A DNA stretch of 64,000 bases from Corythucha ciliata (GCA_038030265.1 CM075941.1:6386001-6450000); one strand, 5' to 3'. Shown: positions 22,002 through 33,779, counted from the stretch's first letter. Program-made: numbers and translations. The notes: generated by a model from the sequence alone, not told the origin.

Positions 22002-22584
22002 AGGTGGGTTTACACGGAGCAGTTTCGCCAAATGTGAACGTGTCTTGAGAGGTGAAACGACTCGCGAGGCGGCCTCGCCGTGAGCCACCGGCTGTCGGTC
22101 TCCTAGAGCGCATCAAAGTGTTTCGCTTTCATTGTTTCGCTGTGTGTGAACGTGTTTTTGCCTCGCGAGGCAAACCAGTCTTGTTTCAGTATTTTCTCTT
22201 TATAGTTCCCCGTCGAGATGAATGGTCAAGAGGAAGTTTTTTTCGTTTGGTTGACGAATACAAACATTACAAAGATTTTTGGGGCTCCCAAAGATCCCGG
22301 GTACCTTAGTAAAAGGCTCAATGAAGACACTTGGAAGAAAGTAAAAAAAAAATCAATTATCCTATTAATGAGTTGATTTGGGAAAATGAAAAATTCTTTT
22401 TGACGTGCAGAATGGTGATGCCGCAGGATTCAGAAAAACCGATTGACAGGCTCCGCCAAATTTGACATCTCGATTGCCTCGCTTAAGCTGCCGGCTCACA
22501 CTGTTTCGCGAGGAAACTCGCTGTCAGATTCGGTACATCGAAACACTGCCTCGCGAGGATGTTGCGCTCCGTGTTAACTCACCT
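22002..22584. mobile_element. PIF/Harbinger-like non-autonomous element with TTA duplication
   Basis: The terminal inverted repeats are AGGTGGGTTTACACGGAGC (left) and AGGTGAGTTAACACGGAGC (right end, complement strand), 17 of 19 identical. TTA flanks both sides (21999-22001, 22585-22587). Subterminal CTCGCGAGG palindromes recur at about 22066, 22162 and 22552. 583 bp, no transposase. Confidence 0.85.
22217..22470 (+). pseudogene. MADF-like domain remnant inside the 22002 element
   Basis: Two plus-strand frames give a broken MADF-type pattern: FFRLVDEYKHYKDFWGS, then after a frame change YLSKRLNEDTWKKV. The family pattern is roughly LI-x2-YxxxxxLWDxxxPxY-x5-xxAWxxI. Harbinger-type elements carry a Myb/MADF partner gene, so this is probably a relic of that gene, compressed and frameshifted. 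Small size and divergence keep the confidence moderate. Confidence 0.5.
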
Positions 22585-22587
22585 TTA

Positions 22588-24610
22588 GGGTTAGGTCGAC
22601 AATGTCCGTTTAAGCGTTGCTAAGGGTTTAAACGATTTTGTATTCAAAATACAAAAATCTGATGCTGTAAAGCTCAGCTTAGTGTTAACGGTACTGTAGT
22701 TCCCTGCAAAGACGCATTGCACAGAGCTTGTTTACTGCGTATACTGACATAATGTTTGTTAACTAAATTAATGAACCTGTTTGAATTAAAGTAGAAATAA
22801 ATAATCACAAACGATGCGCAATGGGGCAAAGAGATTTAAGGAAGAAATTTACATATTCTAACCTAACTTATTATTATTACTTTTCCCCTTCACCCTGGAA
22901 CGTGCTTTATCATTCCCGCCACCGCCGCCGTGAAAAGAGAAAACCGCAGGAACTTCATTCTTGTCGTCGTTCTCAAGAGAAGATTTCTCAATATAGCAAC
23001 TGTATACAGTAGGTACCGATTTCGTATCATAAATAATACACCCGCCACCCACCCACCCAAACCACCCCGGCCATCTTCATTATCACCCTTCTCAGGATTT
23101 GTTTGTCTTTAATTCAATTTTGAAGGCTCAATGTTACAATCTGTAAGCTGTAACGTTAAAGCACGACGGGAAGTTGCCTTAACTGCTGCAAGGAAGACAT
23201 TTGAACTGAATTTGTGAATATCAGAAGAGAACTAAAAGCTGAGAAAGCTTGGAACAGACATTCCTCGACACTTAAAAAAAAAAAAAAAAAATGTGACGGA
23301 GTTGAGAGCTTAAAAATAAACTAATATACGAGATCTTGAAAAGAAGAGAGAAAACGACTTTGTAAAGGTTTTCTTAGCTTTTTTATTTATTCGAAGGGCG
23401 TAAGCGCTTCAAGTGTTTTAGAAGAGTAAAAGAGCTTGACCTTAATTTTTCGATTTGAAAAATATTGAAATCCATTTATTGGTATACCTAATTATTGTAT
23501 AAATGCCAATTTGAGCATCTACAAGCTGTGTGCATCGCGAGAGCCATTCCGAACCGCCGAAAATTCTCGCGAGTCTAAACGGTTTATTCTCTTTAACGAG
23601 TTTAAAAAAACAGGAGAGGATCCAGAAGGGATAGAGGAGCGAATTTCAGCCATTATGTACAGAAGTAATATACAGGCTGTATTATGAGGGCGTAGAATTC
23701 CCTTGACAATGAGTTTAAATATTTTACTAAGCTCTCAACATTGCAAATATTTGTAAAATAGTAAAATGACACGACAGAAAATTCTTCATGTGAAAAACAA
23801 AACAAAAAAAATGAAAGAAGCTATCCTCCGAGTTCCCCGGCAAGCACGGAGGTTTACGATGAAAAGAAAACATCACAAATGTCAAAAGAAACCGACAAAG
23901 CTGTTTAGGACCAGTGTGGGAAAATCGCCAACTTTTTTTTTTTCTTTGTCCTACACCGCACCCATTGAGTAATAATAATAAGAACAGAAGCCAACAAGCC
24001 ATCGGGAAAAATAAGAAACGTCAAACCAATGTCTTGCGAACGGAGCTTCCTCATGCCAATCCCCAGCGAATGGGGTGAAAAACACGATTGTGGCTCGACC
24101 TAAATTTATTCAAAAAAAGAAAGAAGAATAACGCACTGAAATTTCCGAGAAAAGGACGAATCCTTCGGGGTTCAAAAGCCCTAACAAATTGGTTCAGAAA
24201 ATGGTCGCTTTTTCGTGGCGTCAACTCAACTCAATTCCTCGAAAGTTTATATTCAGAGAAATATTCCGTCATACATTCCAAAACAGAGAAATTAAGCTCA
24301 AGAAGAAAAAGGTAGGCGTAATCCAAGGAGCTCATTATAAGAGCAGAGGATCCTGTTCGTGCACCGGAGGAGGAGGATTCAGCTCGGGGTTGACAAAAAG
24401 AACGCGTTTCAAAATATCCGACAGCACGTAAATGGATAACTTTGACGGACGATGGACGAATTTACACGCGGAGTTGCTCTTAATTTGAGTTATTAATGAA
24501 GTGGCGCACCGAAGGGGGTTTTGAGGGTTAACCCCCCCCCCCAGAGCCTGGAAAAAAATCAATGCCAAATTTAATTGAACCACGGGAAAAATTACGCTGT
24601 AAATGGGCAT
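22588..24610. other. intergenic, no gene assigned
   Basis: Contains A17 at about 23275 and T-runs near 23935. Short frames are without domain features. Nothing recognised. Confidence 0.35.
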
Positions 24611-24761
24611 AAGCCAATAAAAACCCAGGGAGTTAGTTGATCAAGCTGATCAGTTGTCAGGACCAACTAGGTCCCAAATGGCGTCTATGTGCGAAAAAAT
24701 GAATTTTTTTGAGCAATCCTAGGGCACGGTATGGCCCGGATGGCGTAAGGACATTCCAGAA
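24611..24761 (+). repeat. dispersed repeat, copy 1 (about 150 bp)
   Basis: Matches 27131-27282 along its length, with AAACCCAGGGAGTTAGTTGA, AGGACCAACTAGGTCCCAAA and GACATTCCAGAA as shared blocks; about 80 percent identity by eye. The stretch folds weakly at GGACCAACTAGGTCC. The family is unknown to me. Confidence 0.8.
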
Positions 24762-25230
24762 GAAGTCGAATTTTTTTTTTTTTTTTTTTTACTAATAAAT
24801 ATCAAGATTTTTGTCTTTTGGTGCAGTACGGCGCGATCTGTCGGTACAATGGACCCAGTTTTGTGTTTCGACCCCCCCCCCCCCCTAGGACCGATTCCTG
24901 TGTGCGCAGGAACGCAATGTCGGTGGTAGAAAATAGTCGGCAGATTGGCTGGTTTTATTTAAACGCGAATACCGTGCGTGCATTCGTTCATTTTTTTGAA
25001 ACTTGAAACCGCTTGAAGAATACAAAACAAAACAAAAACAGTTTCACCTCCCCCCCCCTCTTAATAACAAATGATAGCACCAATCATCGGCGTAGCAAAA
25101 AAGGGGCAAGGGTGAGCTGAGAGCAGCTGTCCACTCTTCCCAAACTCGTCTCAATAAAAGGGGAAAGAACGATGTAGTGGACTAGAGTGTAGAATCCAGG
25201 AATTCAAAATGTGCCCACAGATTTTTTATT
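24762..25230. other. intergenic with homopolymers
   Basis: T20-class run at 24771-24790, C12 at about 24874. No gene. Confidence 0.35.
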
Positions 25231-25237
25231 TAATTGT

Positions 25238-25276
25238 GCGAGACCGCGGTTTCGATATTACTTCGTCATCGGTCGC
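25238..25276 (-). ncRNA. hammerhead-like motif near the Penelope fragment
   Basis: The minus strand reads GCGA CCGATGA, a CGA/TCG-closed loop, GAAAC, CCGCGG, TC, TCGC. This is the order of a type I hammerhead: stem I GCGA/TCGC, catalytic box (C-U-G-A-N-G-A with the U replaced by C), stem II, GAAA box, tiny stem III and cleavage triplet GUC. The U4 change would weaken or abolish cleavage. Penelope-like elements are known to carry such motifs, and one lies 230 bp away in the same orientation. Confidence 0.4.
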
Positions 25277-25499
25277 TACAAACAACAAGGAACCATCCAA
25301 CCAATACATAACTTAATAAAATTAAAAAATAAATTAATACTAAACCACTATAACGAGCAATTATGAGGGTCTTACCTCAGTCGTCTCAGCACCTAACTGA
25401 CCTGTACGTACCCTGTCCCTACCCGCCTCTTTCTTCGTGAACCGGGAGTTACAATTCAAAATCGGAGGAAGATCAATTAAGGTCTTTAACAGCAGATAA

Positions 25500-26179
25500 C
25501 ACTTAGGTCATTGCTGCACCTTCAAATCTCTCTATACAATCCAAAAGTCTACCCTTTCCTAAGGAGTGGAGCAACTTGACACCACCCTGCGTATCAAAGA
25601 GATGGCCCGACCCTCGAAGATGATCCTTGTACTCCGAATTGGTTTTTGTAGAATGAGGGGATGCTCCGATACTCGAGTGGCCAATTTCCTTCCGGTTTGT
25701 CCAATATAAACCTTTCGACAGCTACCCTCGAGACGGTATAATCCACTCAATATCCGATTTCGGCACTACATCCTATAGAACTGACAGCAGATTGGCTAAT
25801 GAACCGCTATTCCTGTGCGCCACGGAGAATCTTTCTTTTTTGAGAACACTGGCTATTTTAGTCGACAAGCCCCCCACGAAAGACAATAAAGCAAAAGTGG
25901 GAGCAACGTCTGATGTTCCAGGCGATAAATCCTTGGCGTATTGATACATCGGAGACTTAAAACGTTTCTTGTGAAGAAGCTAAGTCAACGAGTTCGTCGT
26001 TATACCCGTTCCTGTGGCTGCAAGATACTTGATCGTCATTAATTCCTTTTCGTAGGGGATAAAGGGATTTTTCTTCAAAGTTACGTTGATGATGTTCTTT
26101 GTGTTTTCAACGGTCAGGAAAGAGTGAGTTGTATGAGTTGTTGGATTATCTAAATTCTCTTTGAGGTACAATTCGTTTT
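25500..26179 (-). pseudogene. Penelope-like element: RT tail and GIY-YIG endonuclease
   Basis: Minus-strand frames in order: PYEKELMTIKYLAATG (end of RT/thumb), then KRFKSPMYQYAKDLSPG and KIASVLKKERFSVAHRNSG (linker), then GLYRLEGSCRKVYIGQTGRK followed by RVSEH (GIY-YIG nuclease with Y, Y-I-G, Arg), and a C-terminal GRLLDCIERFEGAAMT. This is the layout of Penelope/Neptune-type retroelements, which use an RT related to telomerase plus this nuclease. Multiple stops and frameshifts mark it as dead. The 5' part of RT is absent here. Confidence 0.8.
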
Positions 26180-26181
26180 AC

Positions 26182-26390
26182 CATGGAGGTGATGAAAGAT
26201 CGGGCCTTGAACTTCCTGGATCTCACTGTGATTCTTAGAGATGGCTCCGTGCCATTCGAAATTTCCCGTAAGCCTATCGCTATATACGGATACGATGATT
26301 CCGAGAGATTCTTACCATCCATGGCAACATAAAATAAACTTGACTTTTAGACAGGTTGGAAAAAATCCCTTTATCCCCTACGGCCAACGA
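26182..26390 (+). pseudogene. Penelope-like RT fragment, opposite orientation
   Basis: Plus-strand frame RALNFLDLTVILRDGSVPFE then ISRKPI, with a shift to TDTMIPRDSYHPWQHKI and NPFIPYGQR. This corresponds to the RT block around NFLDL...RKPTxTD...SxHPxxHK of Penelope-like elements, i.e. upstream of the minus-strand piece but inverted. GGGGATAAAGGGATTTTT (26056-26073) and its complement (26362-26379) lie in the two pieces and form an inverted repeat. Confidence 0.7.
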
Positions 26391-27130
26391 ATTGTGGAAA
26401 GCGCTAATGTGCGGCAAAAATCAAGAAAAAATCGCTAATTTGCCATTAAATTGTAAGAATCACCCACTCCCTAATGAGGAAGTTTCATGGGTCAGAACAT
26501 TTTCATAAATCTATTTTTTAAGGCTTATTTACACTAAAATAGACCAGAACATTTTTGTGTTCGGGTGCTTTTTGTGTAGTTTGAACCTTTTTCGGTTAAA
26601 ACATGCCGAAAGGCTTGGAAAGCCAGCATCCGTCTATCAAGACATTGACAAAATAAAATATAACTCTCGCTCAGAATGATTCCAAGACTTTTCTAGGTGG
26701 GGATTTTGCCTCTTCCCGAACTAATGCGAAAATTTTTTTGGCCCGGAGGTATTCTCGGCCAGCCCCGTGATCGGAGATGGGGGTGCCAGGCCCGGAGACT
26801 CCGGGTGAAAACCGCAGATGTGGCAACTCTAACCTAAATTGTAAGCCTAATAAACACAGACCGAATGGAATGCAAAGCGATTCAATAGCGAGTGACAGAG
26901 AATGAGACACTCGTGTCTTGCTTCATGAAGAGATTAGATACAACAGACGAATGTTGAAGAATATAAAGTGAAAGCTAAATGAACAAGGAAAGTAAAATAA
27001 AATAGTGAAGCTTTCATATCAACAAAATAATAAAATGCTGCAAATTTTACACATGGGTTTATTATTCATGAATGTAGCACACTCCTATGATCCCAAAACC
27101 TTTGAAAACCCCCATTTTGGACCCACTTTC
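26391..27130. other. intergenic, nothing recognised
   Basis: One reverse family A-like unit at about 26400-26450 (GCTAATTTGCCATTAAATTG). Otherwise no signal. Confidence 0.35.
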
Positions 27131-27282
27131 GGCCCATTAAAACCCAGGGAATTAGTTGATCAAACTTATCAGCTGTTAGGACCAACTAGATCCCAAATGG
27201 AGTTTATGTGCGAAAGGACGAGTTCTTTCGAGCAATTCTAGGGCGAGAGGACGTCGTACGGCGGACGGACATTGCAGAAATG
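27131..27282 (+). repeat. dispersed repeat, copy 2
   Basis: Second copy of the unit at 24611-24761, in the same orientation 2.5 kb away. An open frame (KPRELVDQ...) runs through both copies to the same stop, but many differences are non-synonymous, so coding constraint is not supported. Confidence 0.8.
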
Positions 27283-27417
27283 GAATCTAGACATGTTAGA
27301 ACGTACACAGAAAAAGTATGAAGGTGGGTTGTAAACATTTTTTCCTGACCGAAAACATGGTGTATTATTCAGAATGAATAATAAACCAAAATGTAAGCGG
27401 TACCTCTTGCAAACACA

Positions 27418-27452
<35 letters not shown>

Positions 27453-29279
27453 ATTTACCACGAAAAGTAGGCCTCCCGCGTCCCGCTGCTACCCCAGTTT
27501 TCACAGGTTAGCACAGAATTTCTTCAATAACATCTCTGAAGAAGGCATTCGGTATTACCATAGCAGAATTTTTATGAAAAGTTCCTAACAACAAACCTCT
27601 TTGTTGGGGGGGGGGGGGTGCAATGAGAAAGGAAAAAGACATATGTATAGACGACTGATGCGATAAGAGTTGAAGAAAACCGCGAGGATGAAAATTGCTG
27701 ATGCATGCTCCCAGATAATATTCTCGACGAATGAATCACTATATTTAAGTACAAAAATATTTACCCCTCTGACCATTGTTAATTGACAACCAGAGATATT
27801 GTGACGAGAGATAACATATTTTGAAGAAAGAATAAGCTCAAAGGATTCCCCGGTAAGAAAAAAATACCAACTATCGAATCGAAAACAAATGGGAATGATG
27901 GCATGGACAAAATTTTAATTGAGGCGGTCGCAGGATTACATTCAAGTGTTCACATTCACAGTTCAAGTATGTACTGGGAAAATCGCCAGTTAAATTATTT
28001 CCAACTAAATTATGTTGGTAATTTGAAGAAGCGTTAAAACACAATTTCGAGCATAGTGATCAAACCACAACGAATTCACTACTGTGCCTTGCGTGTTATG
28101 ATGTCAAAAATGAGATCGAAAGAATGAGAGGGGGGTATAGAACACCCACATGTTAGGCAGGATCGGTAGAGCCTGTAAACAAATTGACGGCTTATTTTAA
28201 CGTAGACAGACAGGACAACTTGTGGTTCACTGCAGAAATAGACGGGAACATGGAGAAATGATCAGCTCATGATGGATAGGTGTCAGGTATTCGTAGATTA
28301 GAGGGAATAAGTTGGAACGCATAATTTTTCATTATTCAAACGTGGCGAACCCTTGATTAGCAACATGTGGGCTCCACGAGTGGGTTTCATTAAAGAGAGA
28401 AAAAGAAAACAAGACGAAACAAAGACAATTCCGAGCGGAGGGATTCTTAGTGAAAAACTTGTATAACCTCCTTTTAATCCTGGGTGTACATATTGTCGCA
28501 TAGAAGCCGGTAAAATGTAACCGGTCCAATGCTTATGTTCTTTTCGTAAGTATCGGGGGATACATCAGGGTGCCTCAACTGTTAAAATTTATTTCATACT
28601 TTTCTGTTCCATTTTTTCCCTTATTTGGGAATAGGACGACTTGAATTTTAAACGGCTAGGCTATCGTTATGCTGTTTCTCGGCTCGGCATGAGTCAATTC
28701 GCTTGGAGTAAAACCATATTTGTAGGGGCAATAATGTTCCTGTTTACTCTACTCGCTAACTTTGAGCTATATCTGCAACTTTCTTGGACGGAGGAAATAT
28801 TTTATATCAGACTTTATCTTAATTGAATCGCTTTGTTTAGTTCTGCCTTGGTATATTTTCAATGATCTCAATTAAACTTTAAAAATACATTTTTCCTAAT
28901 CAAGAATTTCGCGAAATCAGTCAAAGGTTTAAAGATTTCAAAGCATAAGTGAGAGGGCACCATGCCAATTAAATTTTTTATGTCCGTTTCTTTTAATTGT
29001 TAATTCGTTCATAAAGTGTAGCAACTTTAAAGTCTAGCCAATTTCGTACATCGTAAAATGTTTATTAAATATAGAAACAAGAACGAGATGAAAACGCCTG
29101 AATACAAGAAATAAATTTGAAACCACCGAAAAATTGACAATACTGCGAAATGACTGAATAAATAAAGAACACACTAACCGACTTGTACCCTGCAACTTGG
29201 AATTGCCCACGCTGTACAATATGCTGCACCCCGACGTCAAAGCATACGTTCCATGCAAATAACACTCGTGTTACACAGA
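27283..29279. other. intergenic with homopolymers
   Basis: A31 at 27419-27449 and G12 at 27607-27618. No coding similarity or element ends recognised. Confidence 0.35.
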
Positions 29280-29510
29280 CCCCCCATCCACACTCTATAC
29301 CGGCCGCTGTTGAACTGACAACTGAATGAAAATATACTCGCGAGTTTCGGCGCGTACAGCCAGTCTAACCGGCCCGTGTGTATTAAAAATAGAAACTGAT
29401 GTCACTATAGGGCCTCGCGATTGGTCCAAAGTGACGTACAACCTCGGGAGCTGATTGGACGGTGAATGCTCGTTCCCACTTAGCCGTTTCTTACTCACTC
29501 GCTCTTATTT
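29280..29510. promoter_or_regulatory. candidate CpG-rich promoter
   Basis: Locally CpG-dense sequence with ACTCGCGAG (29337), CTCGCGATTGGTCC (an inverted CCAAT box next to a CGCG motif, 29414), GTGACGTAC (CRE-like, 29431), TGATTGGAC (second inverted CCAAT, 29453) and TGATGTCAC (29398). It differs in composition from both flanks. No transcript start, TATA box or first exon can be shown. Confidence 0.3.
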
Positions 29511-30584
29511 TCTCTTCTCGCTCATACACATCACATAAAAAAAACGCAACATATTTTTTATTAATTTCAAACCTCTCACCTCACATCTTTTTGTTGAGAG
29601 GTTCCGGCATGACGGGGGGTGAGAGATGCTGTGACCGGTGACGGATCACTGTGAATTGTGTAGTGATTGAGCCCGTAACGCACCAGAAGGGATGGGACTC
29701 AAATAAAGGCATGGAAGGAGGTGCATATGAATTACTGGGAGTCGGTGATAACTCAGTAACAGAACTTTGCTGCTTTTTATGACTCCTTTATTAACAAAAT
29801 CACAAACAAAAAATCTATTGAGATTTTCAAGGAGTTGTCTTCGACTCGGCTACCAAAACCGTCGAATAATTAAACATTGGCGGTATTCACTGATAAAGTA
29901 TATAAGATCGCTTTGAAAGTTTCAATAAGATCGTATCGCGAGCGATTTAAGACACTCGTAGCATACTTAATTGGTCCGAAGGAACTAAATTCGCATTCCT
30001 TTATTATTATCTATTATTGTTTTTGTATCTCTTGAGCGTTTGAGCATATAGCTACTCTATACATAGTATGATCTCGCAGAATGTATCGTAACAAACTTTT
30101 GGAAACATGAAAGAGGGGGGGGGGGATTGGTGGTTTGCACGTATCAAGCTTAAGCTCACAAAAATTTCACCAATAGCAAAAATCGTGAAATATGTGCTCA
30201 GGTGTGTATCCAAGGAGGGAGGTACCAAATTCTGGTTTCAATTTGGTTTATAACTGCCGTATGAGTGTTTTAAGACTGAGTGATCCGCCCCCCCCCCATT
30301 AGCAAACTGTGGCAACTATATCAACAAAATAATACGAAGATAGCATAAGCTACGTGCTAAAATGGGTAAGTAAAGTATGGAGCCTTTATTTCTGTAACAG
30401 TCACCTACAAATATACATCAGGGGCGGTTTTATACCTGTGTGGCGTGGTTGGCTGTAAACTTTCTTCTCATGCCCCCCCCCCCGCCATCAATTATCTTAT
30501 TTTCCCACTTACCCTAATTTCTTAATTTTCTTTTTCTTAAAAAAAAAAGTGGGGAAGCCCAGACTGTCTACAGGATTGCCTCAG
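29511..30584. other. intergenic with C/G runs
   Basis: G10-class run at 30115, C-runs at 30290 and 30474. No gene or element recognised. Confidence 0.35.
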
Positions 30585-30670
30585 AATGGATCCCACGGAA
30601 TTCCCTGTCTTTTCCCGGTTTTCCCTGACCAGCTTTGTGAAATTCCCTGACCGAATTCGGGTGACATTGG
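30585..30670 (+). repeat. TTCCCTGAC-type short repeat
   Basis: AATTCCCTGTCTTTTCCC, GGTTTTCCCTGACC and AAATTCCCTGACC occur within 70 bp; a short degenerate tandem array. Confidence 0.6.
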
Positions 30671-31059
30671 AAGAAAAGTCAACGAAATTAAACACTTTTA
30701 ATTCTGTGTGACAAGAGAGTCACTAAGTAGTAGTGTTGGGTTCTGGTCAATTGACCTCCGTCAAAATTGGCAGTTGAAAGGCCACTTGTCTGAAAGGGTT
30801 ATATTACCATAATTTGACCGTCAGAATCTCGGACTGCACAAGCCGCTTCCGGCTCGGGGTGACTTCAAAAAACAAACCTAAAATTTCCCTACAATTTGTG
30901 AAGGTTAAAACCTTTGCGATTATGGTGAAAATAACCAGAAAGTAAAATTCACAAATTTGGCTGGAAAAATTCAATTCTCCCTTACAGATCCAGTAAGGTC
31001 CAATCATTCAATGAGGATATTTTATATGTTTCGCTTTCACAAAAATCAATTTCAAAGGA

Positions 31060-31790
31060 TATTGAGTCTTTTAAAACCCGAATTTCGTGGGGTTGATATA
31101 CTTTCAAAAACACATTTCATAGGGGTTACCAGATTAAACAATAGGGGTATTCACGTCAACTTTCGTACTGTTCGTATAGTTTCGTAATTGCGTAGTCAGA
31201 TGTTTGTTACCAGGTAAATCAAGTTTCGAATGAATGAATTTAAAATATGACCCGAACGAAAGGAATGACAAAATGATTCCAATTTCTATTTCCCTAACAA
31301 CAGATCGTAGCAACAACGCAATTACGAAACTACAAATAGTACGAAAGTTGACGTGGGTACCCCTAATATGTGTTTAACCAGATTAAAATTTTGCGGGTCT
31401 GGGCTCTATCAATTATACCCAAGTTGTGGGGTGTGACTCTTTTATTAAAACCCCAATTTCACGGAATTTGGCTGTATAAAAAAACTAAATTCCGCGGTAT
31501 GAGTCTACTCAAATGACTCAAATCCAAAGTTCACGAGTTTGGCTCTTTCAGTAACAAACTTGGCACATTCAAAACCCAAGTTCATGGATTTGGCTTATTC
31601 AAACCGTGAACTTCGTGATTTCGAATGCTTCAAAATTGAATGATTCAGGCTTTCCCAAATTTTTAAATTCAAATGTCGTGAAATAGGATTCTTCGAAACC
31701 AGATTTCACGGATTTCCTTTCACGTATTTCGCTCTTTCAAAACTGATATTTCACGGATCTCACAGAAATTTCACTTCTAGCAAAAATTAA
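31060..31790 (-). repeat. short-period array, family B (reverse), split by a MITE
   Basis: Units near 31 bp such as AATTTCACGGAATTTGGC and AAGTTCATGGATTTGGC. A unit ending ACCAGATTAAA flanks the MITE on both sides (31127 and 31377), so the MITE sits inside the array. Confidence 0.75.
31143..31364. mobile_element. MITE, 222 bp, with AAT flanks
   Basis: Inverted ends of about 50 bp: AGGGGTATTCACGTCAACTT at left, and the right end complement AGGGGTACCCACGTCAACTT. AAT stands at both outer flanks (31140-31142 and 31365-31367), a likely 3-bp target duplication. Confidence 0.85.
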
Positions 31791-31952
31791 TAAATGTAAT
31801 TATGCTATTTATTTAATCATGAACCGTGGAATTGACTGGAGGCACACATTTCGGCCTTAAGCATGGTCAACTGACAACTGAAACTGAGTCTTCGGATCAA
31901 ATTATTTGGTCTCTATAGATAGATACGAGGGATAGTTCTGTCTCCGGTATTT

Positions 31953-32115
31953 TAATTGAAGTGATAAATTAACTAAACTGATGTTATCCGAACGACTTGG
32001 AAATCCAAAGCCTAACAAAATTCGTGCCCATTTTTCTCGAAGCTCGAATTGTGTTAGGCTTTGCCTTTCCAAGTCGTCCGGATAAGATCAGTTTATTAAC
32101 TTGTCACTTCAATTA
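31953..32115. mobile_element. long-hairpin element, 163 bp
   Basis: Arms of about 72 bp at near 88 percent identity (TAATTGAAGTGA at both ends, ATCCGAACGACTTGG / CCAAGTCGTCCGGAT inside) around a spacer of about 15 bp. Fold-back MITE structure. Confidence 0.85.
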
Positions 32116-32315
32116 TTTGGTCAGTTTCCGAGGAGTTATTATGCTCAGGCTTAGGAAAATTTGAGAAATTTCTATCTGGATCCGGGACAAAATGCGTTCC
32201 ACGACGGTTGGCGAACCGGCGAACCTGTAGAAATGCTCGAAGGACCCGAAATGGCTATCCCACGAATATTAGTCTCTAAATGATACACTAATAAGCTCTT
32301 CTTAGCAGTCCTGAT

Positions 32316-32480
32316 CGGTTCTGGCTAGCCCGCAGGGTCCGCACCCACTAAAAAACATCATGCTTCATAAAATAAATACCGAAAACTAGCAATTTCAATT
32401 ATATCTTGACCCGAAACTTGCTATTTCGCAGTTTTTGGCTTTAAGGGATAATGTAATTTCGTGGCTGTAGTTGCCAGGAT
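32316..32480 (-). repeat. family C (reverse) units with marker block
   Basis: GGCTAGCCCGCAGGGTCCGC (marker-like) followed by units with AACTAGCAATTTC and CCCGAAACTTGCTATTTC. Confidence 0.6.
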
Positions 32481-32789
32481 TTGAGCGCAGTCGGGTCCCG
32501 TTCATCCACGGGCTATAAAAAAATACTGGGAACCTTCAAATACGCAAAATTAAAACGGGGACGGGCAATATCGTTAATTTCAGACGGGAAGCTCCCAATG
32601 AGGAAGTTCCACATTTTCCGAAAATATCTTTTTTAGATGAGGCCTATGATTACTTCCACGTAGATAAATAAATAAACATTTAAAACCTTTCAGAAATATT
32701 TTTTATTTATTAACAAAAGTTGGCATATTCGAAATCCCACCAAAACGAACATTTTCTGCAGCGTAATAGTTCCGTTCCATTGTTTTTCT

Positions 32790-32885
32790 AGTGCTACACT
32801 AGTGTAGAAAACCATGTGATTTCATTGACTTATTCTGAAAAATTGAATGAAACCAGATGATTTTCGTCAAAAGTGTAGCACTCGC
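32790..32885 (+). mobile_element. small MITE with AGTGCTACAC ends
   Basis: Ends AGTGCTACAC / GTGTAGCACT, about 96 bp. The reverse-complement copy is at 49468-49562, sharing the central GATTTCATTGACTTATTCTG block at about 93 percent identity. Confidence 0.8.
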
Positions 32886-33319
32886 GAAACTGTATTCTCT
32901 GTCTTTTTCACGCCTCTAAATAACTCATCTGTTTATCCTCCAGGATTTTATTATTGGAGAGCTCTAGTAGAAAATAAATAAGGCAAAGCAACCATAAAGA
33001 AACACAACAAACCACTCTCCGACAGCAACGTCACAGGCGAATTTTTTTCGGAAGGCGCATATGACACAAACATGCTACCTGGCGTGTTTGAAATGACCTA
33101 TAACTTCAAAAATCGCGTATTTATTAACTGTTGGGTTATTTTACGAATGTAATACGATTTATGCTTTATTTTAGCATAAATAAACCTTAAAAAATATATT
33201 TATGAATAAGTTCTGACCCATGAAACTTCTTCAACACCTAAAATGTTGAAATTGAGCGGTTTTTCGTCAAACGTTGTCGTGGGAGACTAGCCTTGTGCTT
33301 CTTGATCACTATTTTAAAA

Positions 33320-33520
33320 AAACCGCGAAATTGGACAATTCCCGGATATTTGGACCTGAAACTTACAATTTCGCATAAATTTAGCTCCAAATGGTGTAAT
33401 TTTGCAACTATTTCTTGCGAATGAGCGTTTTTCCTCATTTCGGCTCCGCGAATTACGAGTGATTTTTTCACAATTTTAGATGCAAATTGGCGGTTTTTTC
33501 ACTTTTCAATTTTAGGTGGT
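33320..33520. repeat. mixed short-period array: family C (reverse) then family A
   Basis: CCCGGATATTTGGACC / CCTGAAACTTACAATTTCGC units (family C) run directly into GCGAATGAGCGTTTTTCC / CGCGAATTACGAGTG units (family A). Confidence 0.6.
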
Positions 33521-33779
33521 GATGTGCGGGGAGGGGCATGGAAACCTGATTGACAAAATGACTGATGGAGCATTGTTTCATAAAAAGAAAGAGTTCATCA
33601 GATTTATGGTGGAAACCCTCGCAAGATAAAATCCTAGATCCGCTAATGGTGCCTGCTGGTATTGCTATCTACATCTGAATCTACATGCAGGGTTTTTAGA
33701 AAATAGAGGACAATCTTCGCCCACGGTGTCCCTGTGCTCTACACCGTAAATGGGTCGAATGGGTCAAGTTCAAGTAAGT

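Noticed and set aside
27005..27241. Frame running through both copies of the dispersed repeat
   Set aside because: It stays open in both copies, but the differences between the copies are mostly non-synonymous, so no sign of coding constraint.
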